A stretch of 29,006 bases of DNA from Chitinophagaceae bacterium (GTDB lineage: Bacteria > Bacteroidota > Bacteroidia > Chitinophagales > Chitinophagaceae), in contig JAIPBY010000005.1 of the NCBI GenBank assembly GCA_021738605.1, positions 1-29,006 of the forward strand, written 5' to 3'. The position numbers and the translations under genes are program-made. Of the stretch, positions 13,914 through 21,523 are shown in pieces. The notes below the pieces were generated by a model. The model did not search any database and was not told the origin of the DNA. It worked only from the letters and a program-made list of their open reading frames with translations. How positions within the stretch are numbered: the stretch's first letter is position 1; every line of letters begins with the position of its first letter.

Positions 13914-16505
13914 TCAATTGATTTTTTTCTTGACCTCACTCAAAATAACCAGCGCCTCCACAGGAGTAAGGTTGTTTACATCAACCCCACTCATCATTTC
14001 CCTGATGCCTGCAAACACTTCAGTATGGGTATCGAAGATGGAAAGTTGAACACCGGGAACATCTGGTTTTAGTTCAGAAAAAACAGAAACGCCCTGCTTC
14101 TTTTCAAGCTCTCTCAAGATCTCCTCGGCCCTTTTGATCAATAAAGGAGGCATACCAGCCATTTGGGCAACATGAATACCAAAACTATGGGTACTTCCGC
14201 CCGGAGCCAGCTTTCGCAAGAAAATGATCCTGTTGTCAACCTCCTTGTGGGTAATATGAAAATTCTTGATCCTGGGAAGCCGAAGCTCAAGCTCATTCAT
14301 TTCATGATAATGGGTAGCGAACAATGTTTTGGGACGTTGATGGGCATCATGCAAAAATTCTGCGATACTGCAGGCGATGGAAATACCATCATAGGTAGAG
14401 GTACCCCTGCCGATTTCATCCAGAATGACAAGACTCCTTGATGAGATATTGTTGATGATACTGGCCGTTTCATTCATCTCTACCATAAATGTTGACTCCC
14501 CGCCGCTGAGGTTATCCGATGCACCAACCCTTGTAAATATCTTGTCTGTTATCGGAATGATTGCCTCCTGTGCTGGCACATAACTTCCCATGTGCGCCAT
14601 CAGTGTGATGATAGCGGTTTGTCTGAGCAAGGCACTCTTACCACTCATGTTTGGCCCTGTCAAAATAATCAACTGACAATTGTCCTGATCAAGGTGGAGA
14701 TCATTGGCAATATAGGCATCTCCTGGTTTCAAGAGATGCTCAATTACAGGATGCCGTCCTGCAATGATGTGGAGATCCCCTCGCTCATGAATTGTTGGTC
14801 TGCAATATTTATGGGTTTCTGCATTGGTGGCAAAACTGGACAGACAATCAATAACGGCAATGGCATGAGCATTCTGCTGCATGGGAATAATATATTCCTG
14901 CAACGCCGAAAGCAGTTGATCATATATCTTTGATTCCAGCTGTAGTATTTTGTCCTCAGCACCCATGATCTTTTCTTCATACTCTTTCAACTCAGGGGTA
15001 ATATACCTTTCCCCATTGGTTAGGGTTTGCTTCCTGATCCAATCCGCAGGAACCTTGCTCTTGTGTGCATTACTGACCTCAAGATAATATCCGAAAACAT
15101 TGTTGAACCCTATTTTCAAGGAACTGATGCCGGTATTCAAAGCCTCTCGCTGTTGAATTTCTACCAGCACGTTTTTACCTCCCCTTGCAAGGCTGCGGTA
15201 ATGATCAAGGTCTGCATCAACACCTGTTGCAATATATCCACCCTTTACGGTCTGGGCAGGTGCATCATCTGCAATTTCCCTTATAATTTTCTCCTTGATA
15301 ATACTGCATCCGTTGAGTTGTTCCGCAAGCCTGAACAGGTAAAGATCCTGCAAATCTTCGGCAGCGACTTTGATCAAACTGACCTGCTCCAGCCCATTGG
15401 CCAATTGCAACATCTCACGGGGACCAATTTTTCTGGGGGGTATCTTGCTCGCCAATCTTTCAATGTCTCCACATTGTTTTATACTTTGTAAGACACCTGC
15501 TTTCCAGTCCCTGTTGGCCATAATATCAGCAACAAGTGATGCACGTTCTTCGATCTGTTCTTTTTGCACAAGAGGCATCAGTACCCATCTACGCATCAGG
15601 CGCGCGCCCATAGGAGAAACAGTACTATCAATGGTCTTCAACAATGTTGCCCCGCCATCAACACCTGCATAAATAAGCTCAAGGTTTCTGATGGTAAACT
15701 GGTCCATCCAGAGATACTCATCCCTGTTGATCCTGTGGATAGAAGCAATATGACTGGTATTTGGATGTACCGTATCACCAAGATAGTGCAGCACTGCCCC
15801 GGCTGCAACAATACCCTCTTCCATGTCTTCAACGCCATACCCTTTCAGGGAATGTGTGCCGAAATGCCGCAGCAAAGCCTCCTCTGCATACCTGTGGTCA
15901 AAAATCCATGGATCCAATCCATAGGTATAAAACTTTTTGCCCAACTGATTCCCAAGGTCTGCCTGTCGCCCTTTTTGAAAAACAACTTCGGCAGGTTGGA
16001 ATGTCTGCAGGAGCTTATCCGTGTATTCATGGTCCCCCTGCGCCACAAAAAACTCACCAGTGGAGATATCCAAAAAAGAAATCCCGTTGACCTGCTCTCC
16101 AAAATGAATGCCTGCAAGAAAATTATTGCTGTTGTGTTCCAGTAATTTGTCGTGTGTCGCCAGGCCAGGAGTAACCATTTCAGTCACGCCCCGCTTTACA
16201 ATGCCTTTCACCATTTTGGGATCTTCCAGCTGGTCACAGATGGCCACCCGAAAACCAGCCTTGACCAGTTTATGCAAATAACTGTCAAGCGAATGGTGGG
16301 GGAAACCCGCCAATTCAAGGGTTGAGGCAGCACCATTGTTTCGCTTGGTCAACGTAATACCCAATACTGCTGATGATTTGATGGCATCTTCACCAAAGGT
16401 TTCATAAAAATCTCCTACCCTGAACAAAAGGATGGCATCGGGATACTTCTGCTTAATAGCCCGGTGCTGTAGCATCAATGGCGTATCGTGGACATTTTTT
16501 GACAT
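13914..16505 (-). CDS. mutS: DNA mismatch repair protein MutS
   Basis: The 863-aa mismatch-recognition ATPase. It has the mismatch-binding Phe-x-Glu in GDFYETFG (F33, E35), the connector, lever and clamp domains, and a C-terminal ABC-type ATPase. Walker A is GPNMSGKS (617-624), the signature region is NLSGGESTFM, and Walker B is ILDEIGRGTS (Asp696). The dimer-contact FATHYHEM follows, then the C-terminal tail VNNLTPVEALVILSEVKKKIN. Length and architecture match MutS1 rather than MutS2 (no Smr domain, mismatch domain present). The ATG at 16505 sits about 24 nt after a -7 element. No mutL is adjacent. Its stop codon abuts that of the convergent cysteine desulfurase with no gap. Confidence 0.98.
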   Translation of the reverse strand: MSKNVHDTPLMLQHRAIKQKYPDAILLFRVGDFYETFGEDAIKSSAVLGITLTKRNNGAASTLELAGFPHHSLDSYLHKLVKAGFRVAICDQLEDPKMVKGIVKRGVTEMVTPGLATHDKLLEHNSNNFLAGIHFGEQVNGISFLDISTGEFFVAQGDHEYTDKLLQTFQPAEVVFQKGRQADLGNQLGKKFYTYGLDPWIFDHRYAEEALLRHFGTHSLKGYGVEDMEEGIVAAGAVLHYLGDTVHPNTSHIASIHRINRDEYLWMDQFTIRNLELIYAGVDGGATLLKTIDSTVSPMGARLMRRWVLMPLVQKEQIEERASLVADIMANRDWKAGVLQSIKQCGDIERLASKIPPRKIGPREMLQLANGLEQVSLIKVAAEDLQDLYLFRLAEQLNGCSIIKEKIIREIADDAPAQTVKGGYIATGVDADLDHYRSLARGGKNVLVEIQQREALNTGISSLKIGFNNVFGYYLEVSNAHKSKVPADWIRKQTLTNGERYITPELKEYEEKIMGAEDKILQLESKIYDQLLSALQEYIIPMQQNAHAIAVIDCLSSFATNAETHKYCRPTIHERGDLHIIAGRHPVIEHLLKPGDAYIANDLHLDQDNCQLIILTGPNMSGKSALLRQTAIITLMAHMGSYVPAQEAIIPITDKIFTRVGASDNLSGGESTFMVEMNETASIINNISSRSLVILDEIGRGTSTYDGISIACSIAEFLHDAHQRPKTLFATHYHEMNELELRLPRIKNFHITHKEVDNRIIFLRKLAPGGSTHSFGIHVAQMAGMPPLLIKRAEEILRELEKKQGVSVFSELKPDVPGVQLSIFDTHTEVFAGIREMMSGVDVNNLTPVEALVILSEVKKKIN

Positions 16506-16528
16506 GTTGGTATATTGAAAACCTTCTC

Positions 16529-16536
16529 CAAAAATA
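16529..16536 (-). promoter_or_regulatory. -7 promoter element TATTTTTG for mutS
   Basis: Minus-strand 16536-16529 reads TATTTTTG, an exact TAnnTTTG match, with a leader of about 20 nt to the ATG at 16505. The nearest minus-strand TTG (16564-16562) is 25 nt upstream, slightly far for a -33 element. Confidence 0.5.
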
Positions 16537-16678
16537 CGAAAGCGCAGGAAGAGTCATTGAACAATTAGTCCACATTCAATGCCTTATGTCTACCTGTAAA
16601 ATGTCTGAAGCCAAGAAAACAATGATCTTTATCATTTATCACAACGGAGCGATACAGTAGCTTCCACCAAAAACCTGC

Positions 16679-17860
16679 ATGTCTTCAACAACCAAAATTA
16701 GTACAGCCTACACCCTTTACAACAAAGCTGAGTTGGTCAGGGGTGGCAGAGAATATTTTTTCATTCTGCACGACATGATTGACAATGCGCGTAAATCCAT
16801 CCAACTTCAGGTATATATTTTTGAGGAGGATGAGACAGGAAAAGAGGTGGCCTCAAGATTGATCAAGGCAGCGAAAAAAGGGATAAGGGTTCAGGTTTTG
16901 CTGGATGGTTATGCATCAAAAGGATTATCCAAAAGCTTTAAAAACAGCATGCGCGAAAGTGGCATCAGGTTGCGTTTTTTTGAACCCATTTTCAAAGGGG
17001 GTAATTATTATTTTGGCAGACGGCTTCACCATAAAATTGTTGTTTGTGATGGCATTGTTTCACTTGTTGGGGGCATCAATATTTCAGATAGATACAACGA
17101 TATGCCGGGAACACCTGCCTGGCTGGATTGGGCGATCAAAGTGGAAGGAGAAGCCTCTTTTGAATTATTCAAACTTTGCAACCAATGTTATAGCAAAAAA
17201 CCTGAAGATTGGTTGGCATTGCCAAAACAGGATATTGTCAATGCCCTGGATACCAACTTGCATTGCCCAATCAGGATAAGAAGAAACGACTGGGTTATGG
17301 GAAGGAATGAAATTTCTGCTAGCTATATGGAAATGTTCAAAAAAGCTAGATACGAGATCATCCTCATGTCCAGCTATTTTATTCCGAGTCTTTTTTTCAG
17401 AAACAATATCATCAAAGCACTGAAAAAAGGGGTAAAGATCAAACTGATTCTTGCAGGAATCTCTGACGTAGGCATTGCAAAATATGCTGAACGTTATCTT
17501 TACAGATGGGCAGTAAGACATGGAATTGAAATACATGAATACAATCACAATATCCTGCATGGCAAAATTGCAATTGCTGATGGGAAAATCATTACCATAG
17601 GCTCTTACAACATCAACGATATCAGTGCACTTGCGAGCATTGAATTAAATCTTGATGTGGAAGATGGTACATTTTCAAAGGATGTCCACCAACAGCTCAT
17701 GAAAATCATTGGCAATGATTGTAGCAGGATCTCTCCCATCAGCATCATCCGGACTTATCGTCCTTTAGAAAGAATCCTGCAATGGATATCCTACGAAACA
17801 GTGAGACTACTTTTCAACCTCTTCACTTTTTACTTCTCAAAAAAAAGAAACGCGAAGTAG
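16679..17860 (+). CDS. Phospholipase D-like / cardiolipin synthase-like protein
   Basis: A 393-aa protein with two HKD catalytic motifs. HKD1 is HHKIVVCD (His117, Lys119, Asp124) followed by GGINISDRYND; HKD2 is HGKIAIAD (His294, Lys296, Asp301) followed by GSYNIND. This two-domain PLD fold joins two phosphatidylglycerol molecules, or phosphatidylethanolamine and phosphatidylglycerol, into cardiolipin, or hydrolyses phosphodiesters. It lacks the two N-terminal transmembrane helices of ClsA; the size resembles ClsB-type enzymes. A basic, hydrophobic C-terminus (LLFNLFTFYFSKKRNAK) may associate with the membrane. It diverges from mutS across 173 bp and is followed at 102 bp by the PNPOx-fold gene. 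The exact substrate is not fixed by sequence. Confidence 0.88.
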   Translation: MSSTTKISTAYTLYNKAELVRGGREYFFILHDMIDNARKSIQLQVYIFEEDETGKEVASRLIKAAKKGIRVQVLLDGYASKGLSKSFKNSMRESGIRLRFFEPIFKGGNYYFGRRLHHKIVVCDGIVSLVGGINISDRYNDMPGTPAWLDWAIKVEGEASFELFKLCNQCYSKKPEDWLALPKQDIVNALDTNLHCPIRIRRNDWVMGRNEISASYMEMFKKARYEIILMSSYFIPSLFFRNNIIKALKKGVKIKLILAGISDVGIAKYAERYLYRWAVRHGIEIHEYNHNILHGKIAIADGKIITIGSYNINDISALASIELNLDVEDGTFSKDVHQQLMKIIGNDCSRISPISIIRTYRPLERILQWISYETVRLLFNLFTFYFSKKRNAK

Positions 17861-17962
17861 TCACTGACAGAAATTTCCAGCAGATCTACAGTCATTCATC
17901 ACCATGACATATATCATGAAGAGACAGGGGAAACCTAATTAATTTTAACCCAAACACAGAAC

Positions 17963-18418
17963 ATGGTTGGAGAACTCAATGAACAACAGATCAATAATTT
18001 ACTGACAAGTCAGGCCATAGGGAGAATCGCTTGCTGTGATGGACAACATCCATATATCGTTCCAGTTATCTACTCGTATGATGGACATTATATTTACGGT
18101 CAATCTAAGGAGGGGCAAAAAATAGAATTGATGCGGGCAAATCCCAATGTATGCTTCCAGGTAGATCTTTCCTGCGACCTGGACAACTGGCAAAGTGCTA
18201 TTGTTTTTGGCCAATTTGAGGAACTACAAAATGAAACCGCTTCAACAGCAAGAGAACTCCTTTTTTCTAAAGTTGTACCACTCATGACCCCATCAGCCAT
18301 CCATCAACATGAACACTGGGAGGGAAAAGGACATGAATTATCCGACAAAGACCGAATAAAACCGATCATGTTCAGAATAAAAATCAATGAAAAAAGTGGG
18401 AGATTTGAGAAAAGATAA
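17963..18418 (+). CDS. Pyridoxamine 5'-phosphate oxidase-fold flavin-binding protein
   Basis: A 151-aa single-domain split-barrel protein. The pattern LTSQAIGRIACCDGQHPYIVPVIYSYDGHYIYGQSKEGQK, read in parts along residues 14-53, is typical of the FMN-binding PNPOx-like/NimA-like family. PNVCFQVD and a final basic strand (IKPIMFRIKINEKSGRFEKR) complete it. Members reduce or bind flavins, F420 or heme-related cofactors; some confer nitroimidazole resistance. It is too short and divergent for true PdxH. No partner gene is obvious; the preceding gene is 102 bp away, with a one-mismatch -7 element TAATTTTA at 17940-17947. A palindrome lies just downstream. Confidence 0.87.
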   Translation: MVGELNEQQINNLLTSQAIGRIACCDGQHPYIVPVIYSYDGHYIYGQSKEGQKIELMRANPNVCFQVDLSCDLDNWQSAIVFGQFEELQNETASTARELLFSKVVPLMTPSAIHQHEHWEGKGHELSDKDRIKPIMFRIKINEKSGRFEKR

Positions 18419-18427
18419 ATAATTGAT

Positions 18428-18448
18428 CATGCAATATGATATTGCATG
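18428..18448. repeat. 21-bp palindrome downstream of the PNPOx-fold gene
   Basis: Perfect 10-bp arms CATGCAATAT and ATATTGCATG flank a single G at 18438; the symmetry continues outward through a G-T wobble to 18426-18450. It begins 10 bp after the preceding stop codon. It could fold as a transcript-end hairpin (no T-run follows) or act as a dimeric protein-binding site. Confidence 0.6.
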
Positions 18449-18565
18449 GTGATGACAGCGCAAAGCTAAGACACAAAAAAAATAGCTTGTAAAGGAGACT
18501 CCATGATGAAAATGGCTTCAAATGGATAATAGAATTGGTTGAAACTAAATTATCCAAAGAAAACT

Positions 18566-18649
18566 ACTTAATTAAGTTGTATTTGAATGTTTTATGCAAT
18601 TCGACAAGTATCCTTAAAAATATTAAGTATTTTTACTTACGATTAAGTA
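18566..18649. repeat. Cluster of ATTAAGT repeats in AT-rich intergenic DNA
   Basis: Three direct copies of ATTAAGT(T/A) begin at 18571, 18622 and 18642, i.e. 51 and 20 bp apart. The first lies in a perfect palindrome ACTTAATTAAGT (18566-18577). The second forms an inverted repeat TAAGTA-TTTT-TACTTA (18624-18639). The whole 280-bp stretch 18419-18698 holds no convincing gene. The arrangement suggests regulator-binding sites upstream of the HPt-like gene, though AT-rich DNA produces such matches more easily. Confidence 0.45.
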
Positions 18650-18698
18650 GTTTACGCAATTATAACCAAAACAGGCCATCAGATAATCTTATCCACCA

Positions 18699-19037
18699 AT
18701 GGATTTCAAAAGACTCAATAATATGACGGGAAAAGATCCTGTGCTTAATCGCAGGATTACTTCTATTTTTCTCAATGAATTTGAATCTTTCAAGAAGCAT
18801 TTTAATACTTTACCCTCCACTGCCGAGCTTGATCAAATTCAGTTTCAACTTCATAAAATCAGGCCTAGTTTGGTAATTTTCGAACTGGACACATTGATCA
18901 AAAAATATGAGGAATACTTAGACATTAGAAAAACAAGCGGAAATATTGCTGAAAATGATCCTGCTTTTTTAGAGGTCCTCAACCAAACAAATGCAAAATT
19001 ACAAGAGGTAAAAGAATTTCTTAATTCAATACCCTAG
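18699..19037 (+). CDS. Small HPt (histidine phosphotransfer)-like protein
   Basis: A 112-aa, mostly helical protein without signal peptide or membrane segment. Residues 51-62 (LHKIRPSLVIFE) resemble the HPt signature in which the phosphorylated His is followed by Lys, a hydrophobic residue, a basic residue and a small residue. His52 would be the phospho-acceptor. Long amphipathic stretches before it (ITSIFLNEFESFKKHFNTLP) and after it (DTLIKKYEEYL, FLEVLNQTNAKLQEVKEFLNSI) suit a four-helix bundle. HPt proteins relay phosphate between a hybrid kinase and a response regulator. The neighbouring convergent gene, 5 bp away, encodes a response regulator. A downstream ATG at 18723 is a second possible start. 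The gene itself is sound; the HPt reading is inference from one motif plus context. Confidence 0.75.
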   Translation: MDFKRLNNMTGKDPVLNRRITSIFLNEFESFKKHFNTLPSTAELDQIQFQLHKIRPSLVIFELDTLIKKYEEYLDIRKTSGNIAENDPAFLEVLNQTNAKLQEVKEFLNSIP

Positions 19038-19042
19038 TGATT

Positions 19043-19696
19043 TCAGCCTCCATTCCCGTAAAACTTATTGTATGCCTCGACCCGGTTGTTGACATGCAAT
19101 TTCTTGTAGATATTGTAAACATGCTTTCTGACGGTTTCCTGTGATATACCCAACGTTGAAGATATTTCCTTGTACAATCTTCCTTTGACCAACAATTCGA
19201 TAATTTCATGTTCCCTTGCAGAAAGGCTCTCCAATAAAACGGAGTCTTTGCTTTCCTCCTTTTTTCTAAAACTGGCTACTACCCTGCTGGCGATTTGGCC
19301 AGACATCGGAGCCCCGCCATCATACAAATCCCTGATGGCTGCCACAAGTTCTGCAGGCTTGGTTTTTTTTAGGATATAACCACTTGCACCTGCTGCCAGT
19401 GCGTCAAAAATTTTCTCATCATCCTCATACACAGTACACATCATGAATTTTATACTGGGGCATTTTTCCTTGATGATGCGAACCGCTTCTATGCCAGTCA
19501 TTTTCCCCATGTTGATGTCCATCAGAACAACATCAGGGACTTCACCTGGCATTTTATCAACGGCTTCTTCACCTGAGCCATAGACTGCCACAACATCATA
19601 GCCATCAGAGTTGATCAAAATCTGTTCCAAGGCCATTCGTATGAAATGATTGTCCTCGACAACACTTACCCTTATATTGCAATGTTTTTCTTCCAT
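19043..19696 (-). CDS. NarL/LuxR-type response regulator
   Basis: A 217-aa two-domain transcription regulator. The receiver domain (about 8-125) has the acidic pocket VVEDN (Glu14, Asp15), the phospho-acceptor Asp60 in DVVLMDINM, Thr88 in MMCTVYED and Lys110 in SGYILKKT. A LuxR-type helix-turn-helix follows (about 150-210): LSAREHEIIELLVKGRLYKEISSTLGISQ and TVRKHVYNIYKKLHV. It is likely activated by phosphorylation and then dimerises on DNA. No sensor kinase is adjacent; the only nearby signalling candidate is the HPt-like gene, tail to tail at 5 bp. A promoter candidate lies at 19730-19760. It might bind the ATTAAGT repeats beyond the HPt gene, but nothing in the sequence proves this. Confidence 0.95.
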   Translation of the reverse strand: MEEKHCNIRVSVVEDNHFIRMALEQILINSDGYDVVAVYGSGEEAVDKMPGEVPDVVLMDINMGKMTGIEAVRIIKEKCPSIKFMMCTVYEDDEKIFDALAAGASGYILKKTKPAELVAAIRDLYDGGAPMSGQIASRVVASFRKKEESKDSVLLESLSAREHEIIELLVKGRLYKEISSTLGISQETVRKHVYNIYKKLHVNNRVEAYNKFYGNGG

Positions 19697-19729
19697 TGGT
19701 TTGAGCCCCTGTGAAGGCTGTAGTATAGC

Positions 19730-19760
19730 TAAAATTATTCCATTTATGTTGTAATGACAA
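19730..19760 (-). promoter_or_regulatory. Candidate promoter of the response regulator gene
   Basis: On the minus strand a TTG (19760-19758) is followed after 20 nt by TAATTTTA (19737-19730), one mismatch from TAnnTTTG. The leader to the ATG at 19696 would be about 25 nt. Confidence 0.4.
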
Positions 19761-19762
19761 TT

Positions 19763-20389
19763 TTATAAAGGAACATAGAGGATGTATTTTTCCTCAAAGA
19801 ATGGCTCATTAAAAAGGTCTGCTATTGGTTGTTGATGAGGTCTTGTGTTGGAGACAGCAATTTCCTCAGTCAAATCACCTCCCTTTAAACAGATCAAGCC
19901 GTTTTTAAGGTCTTCCATTTTTCTTTCTTTCCTCAAAAGAGGCCTGCTCCATTTCCAGAGCTCACCCAAAGGAGCTACAGCCCTGGATACAGCAAAATCA
20001 AATTTACGGCCCTTAATATCCTCAGCCCTGGAATGCTGAATAGTTATATTTGAAATTTCCAGGGCAGAGGATACGGCCTCAACAACTTTTAACTTTTTGC
20101 CAATTGAATCAACCAAATGAAACTGCACTTCAGGGAAAAAAATAGCCAATGGGATACCGGGAAATCCGCCGCCAGTGCCTATATCAATAACTTCTAGACC
20201 ACCGGCAAAAGGATAACGTGCAGCAATGGACAAAGAATGAAGAACATGTCTTTCGTACAGCGCCTCTATGTCTTTTCTGGATATAACATTGATTTTTTCA
20301 TTCCACTCAAGATATACTTCTCTCAATTGTGAAAACTGATTCAACTGTCTTGGAGAAAAATCACTGAAGTATTTGAGTATCATTTCCAT
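19763..20389 (-). CDS. rsmG: 16S rRNA (guanine527-N7)-methyltransferase RsmG
   Basis: RsmG methylates G527 of 16S rRNA using SAM. The 208-aa product has the family N-terminus (MEMILKYFSDFSPRQ, NEKINVISRKD), LYERHVLHSL, the SAM-binding VIDIGTGGGFPGIPLAI (about 67-83), LVDSIGKKLKVV and FDFAVSRAVAPL. I choose the ATG at 20389, overlapping the glycosyltransferase by 10 bp. A longer frame exists back to 20464, but it only adds a hydrophobic stretch inside the upstream gene. The ATG at 20383 (ATGA junction) is also possible. Co-transcription with the glycosyltransferase is likely from the overlap. Loss of RsmG is known to give low-level streptomycin resistance in other bacteria. Confidence 0.95.
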   Translation of the reverse strand: MEMILKYFSDFSPRQLNQFSQLREVYLEWNEKINVISRKDIEALYERHVLHSLSIAARYPFAGGLEVIDIGTGGGFPGIPLAIFFPEVQFHLVDSIGKKLKVVEAVSSALEISNITIQHSRAEDIKGRKFDFAVSRAVAPLGELWKWSRPLLRKERKMEDLKNGLICLKGGDLTEEIAVSNTRPHQQPIADLFNEPFFEEKYILYVPL

Positions 20390-21495
20390 TGGTTGCGAGG
20401 CTTTTTCCATATTGAAGAAATGAAAATCAAATAATAAAAAAACATCCAAATATCCCAAAGCCAAAAGAATGGGAAGAGATCTTTTTCACCCAATTTTTTC
20501 ATGGAGTTGAAAAATACAATCCCCTGAACAAAAAATCTTATCCCCCATGCCCCCAAAACCCAGCGCCAGTCGAAGCTTAATAATGCAGTGGCCATCAGCG
20601 GGTACAAAAGGAAGTGAGAAGTCATGTAAAGTCCCAAGAGGAACTTGTGTTTACCTTTGTAATATTTTCCAGTAGAATTGTGACGTTCTTTTTGACTGAT
20701 CCACTCACCAATGGATGCTGGTGGTGTTGAATAGGTAAATGTATCCTTGTCAATAACAATGGCTGTATTTTCTTTGGTTGCACAAGCATTGATAAAAAGA
20801 TCATCATCACCTCCTGGCAAATGATGGTGCGCCGCAAACCCTTTTTGCCTATAAAATAATTCCTTTTTATAGGCTAAATTCCTCCCGACACCCATATAGG
20901 GTTGACCGGCCAGGGCGCAAGACAGATATTGCAAAGCAGTATGAAAGGTATCAAAACGAATGACCCTGTTGAGGAGGCCTTTTTTCCGTTTGTACGCACC
21001 GTAACCCAATACAATTTGTATGCCATCCGCAAAAGCGGCCTGCATTTTGAGGATCCAATGTTCAGAGGCTGGAATACAATCTGCATCAGTTAACAAAAGC
21101 AACTCGTACTTGGCACTTTTAATACCCATGGAAAGGGGGAATTTTTTTCCAGGTATGTGCATTGCTTCCTGTTTCAGTTCAACAATATGCAACTGCTTAA
21201 AGTCCCTGTACAAACCCTCAAGGAGGTATTTTGTATCGTCAAGGGAATTGTCGTTGACAACTACAATTTCATATGTACTCCGATACGTCTGAGCCAGCAC
21301 TCCTGGCAAATTGGCCTCAATTTGATCAGCCTCATCGCGGGCACAAATGATAACACTGACAGCCTGTTCTTTGACAGAAAGAGCTTGCTTTTGCCTGTAG
21401 AAAGCAAGCAGACAGAAATACCGCAAATAATAAAATACCTGAATCAGAACGACAAGGGAAAAAGCCAGCATGGGCATCCACATCAACATACTCAT
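20380..21495 (-). CDS. Family 2 glycosyltransferase, membrane-bound
   Basis: A 371-aa GT2 enzyme. An N-terminal membrane anchor (about 8-33) precedes the GT-A catalytic domain: AVSVIICARDEADQIEANLPGV, VVVNDNSLDDT, and the metal-binding DxD in LLLTDADC (Asp137, Asp139). Then come the GVGRNLAYKK and PGGDDDLFIN acceptor-side motifs and QKERH in the position of QxxRW. Two or three hydrophobic segments close the protein (about 285-365, ending KKPRNQWK). It transfers a sugar from a nucleotide donor to an unknown membrane-side acceptor, perhaps a polysaccharide or glycolipid precursor. Its start sits about 6 nt from a -7 element, so the mRNA is nearly leaderless if ATG 21495 is used; ATGs at 21489 and 21483 are alternatives. 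rsmG overlaps its end. Confidence 0.9.
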   Translation of the reverse strand: MSMLMWMPMLAFSLVVLIQVFYYLRYFCLLAFYRQKQALSVKEQAVSVIICARDEADQIEANLPGVLAQTYRSTYEIVVVNDNSLDDTKYLLEGLYRDFKQLHIVELKQEAMHIPGKKFPLSMGIKSAKYELLLLTDADCIPASEHWILKMQAAFADGIQIVLGYGAYKRKKGLLNRVIRFDTFHTALQYLSCALAGQPYMGVGRNLAYKKELFYRQKGFAAHHHLPGGDDDLFINACATKENTAIVIDKDTFTYSTPPASIGEWISQKERHNSTGKYYKGKHKFLLGLYMTSHFLLYPLMATALLSFDWRWVLGAWGIRFFVQGIVFFNSMKKLGEKDLFPFFWLWDIWMFFYYLIFISSIWKKPRNQWK

Positions 21496-21500
21496 GGAGG

Positions 21501-21508
21501 CAAAGATA
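21501..21508 (-). promoter_or_regulatory. -7 promoter element TATCTTTG for the glycosyltransferase
   Basis: Minus-strand 21508-21501 reads TATCTTTG, an exact TAnnTTTG match. The ATG at 21495 would have almost no leader. It forms the left arm of an inverted repeat with the folC -7 element, 3 bp away. Confidence 0.5.
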
Positions 21509-21511
21509 CAA

Positions 21512-21519
21512 TATCTTTA
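21512..21519 (+). promoter_or_regulatory. Probable -7 element (TATCTTTA) for folC
   Basis: TATCTTTA, one mismatch at the last base of TAnnTTTG, ends 4 nt before the ATG at 21524, so the transcript would be leaderless or nearly so. Together with 21501-21508 it makes the inverted repeat AAAGATA-CAA-TATCTTT. Confidence 0.35.
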
Positions 21520-21523
21520 CACC

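Noticed and set aside
13908..13919. Palindrome TGATCA at the cysteine desulfurase/mutS junction
   Set aside because: It is simply two abutting stop codons on opposite strands; no separate function needed.
15564..16145. 193-aa plus-strand open frame inside mutS
   Set aside because: Antisense shadow of the mutS coding sequence without domain signal.
16555..16581. Inverted repeat CATTGAA-N13-TTCAATG upstream of mutS
   Set aside because: Seven-bp arms in AT-rich DNA are expected by chance; it lies beyond the mutS -7 element with no other support.
16478..16660. 60-aa frame between mutS and the PLD-like gene
   Set aside because: It begins within mutS on the other strand, covers the mutS promoter, and shows no protein-like features.
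18535..18726. 63-aa TTG-start frame in the AT-rich intergenic region
   Set aside because: Weak start, composition explained by AT richness, overlaps the better-supported HPt-like start.
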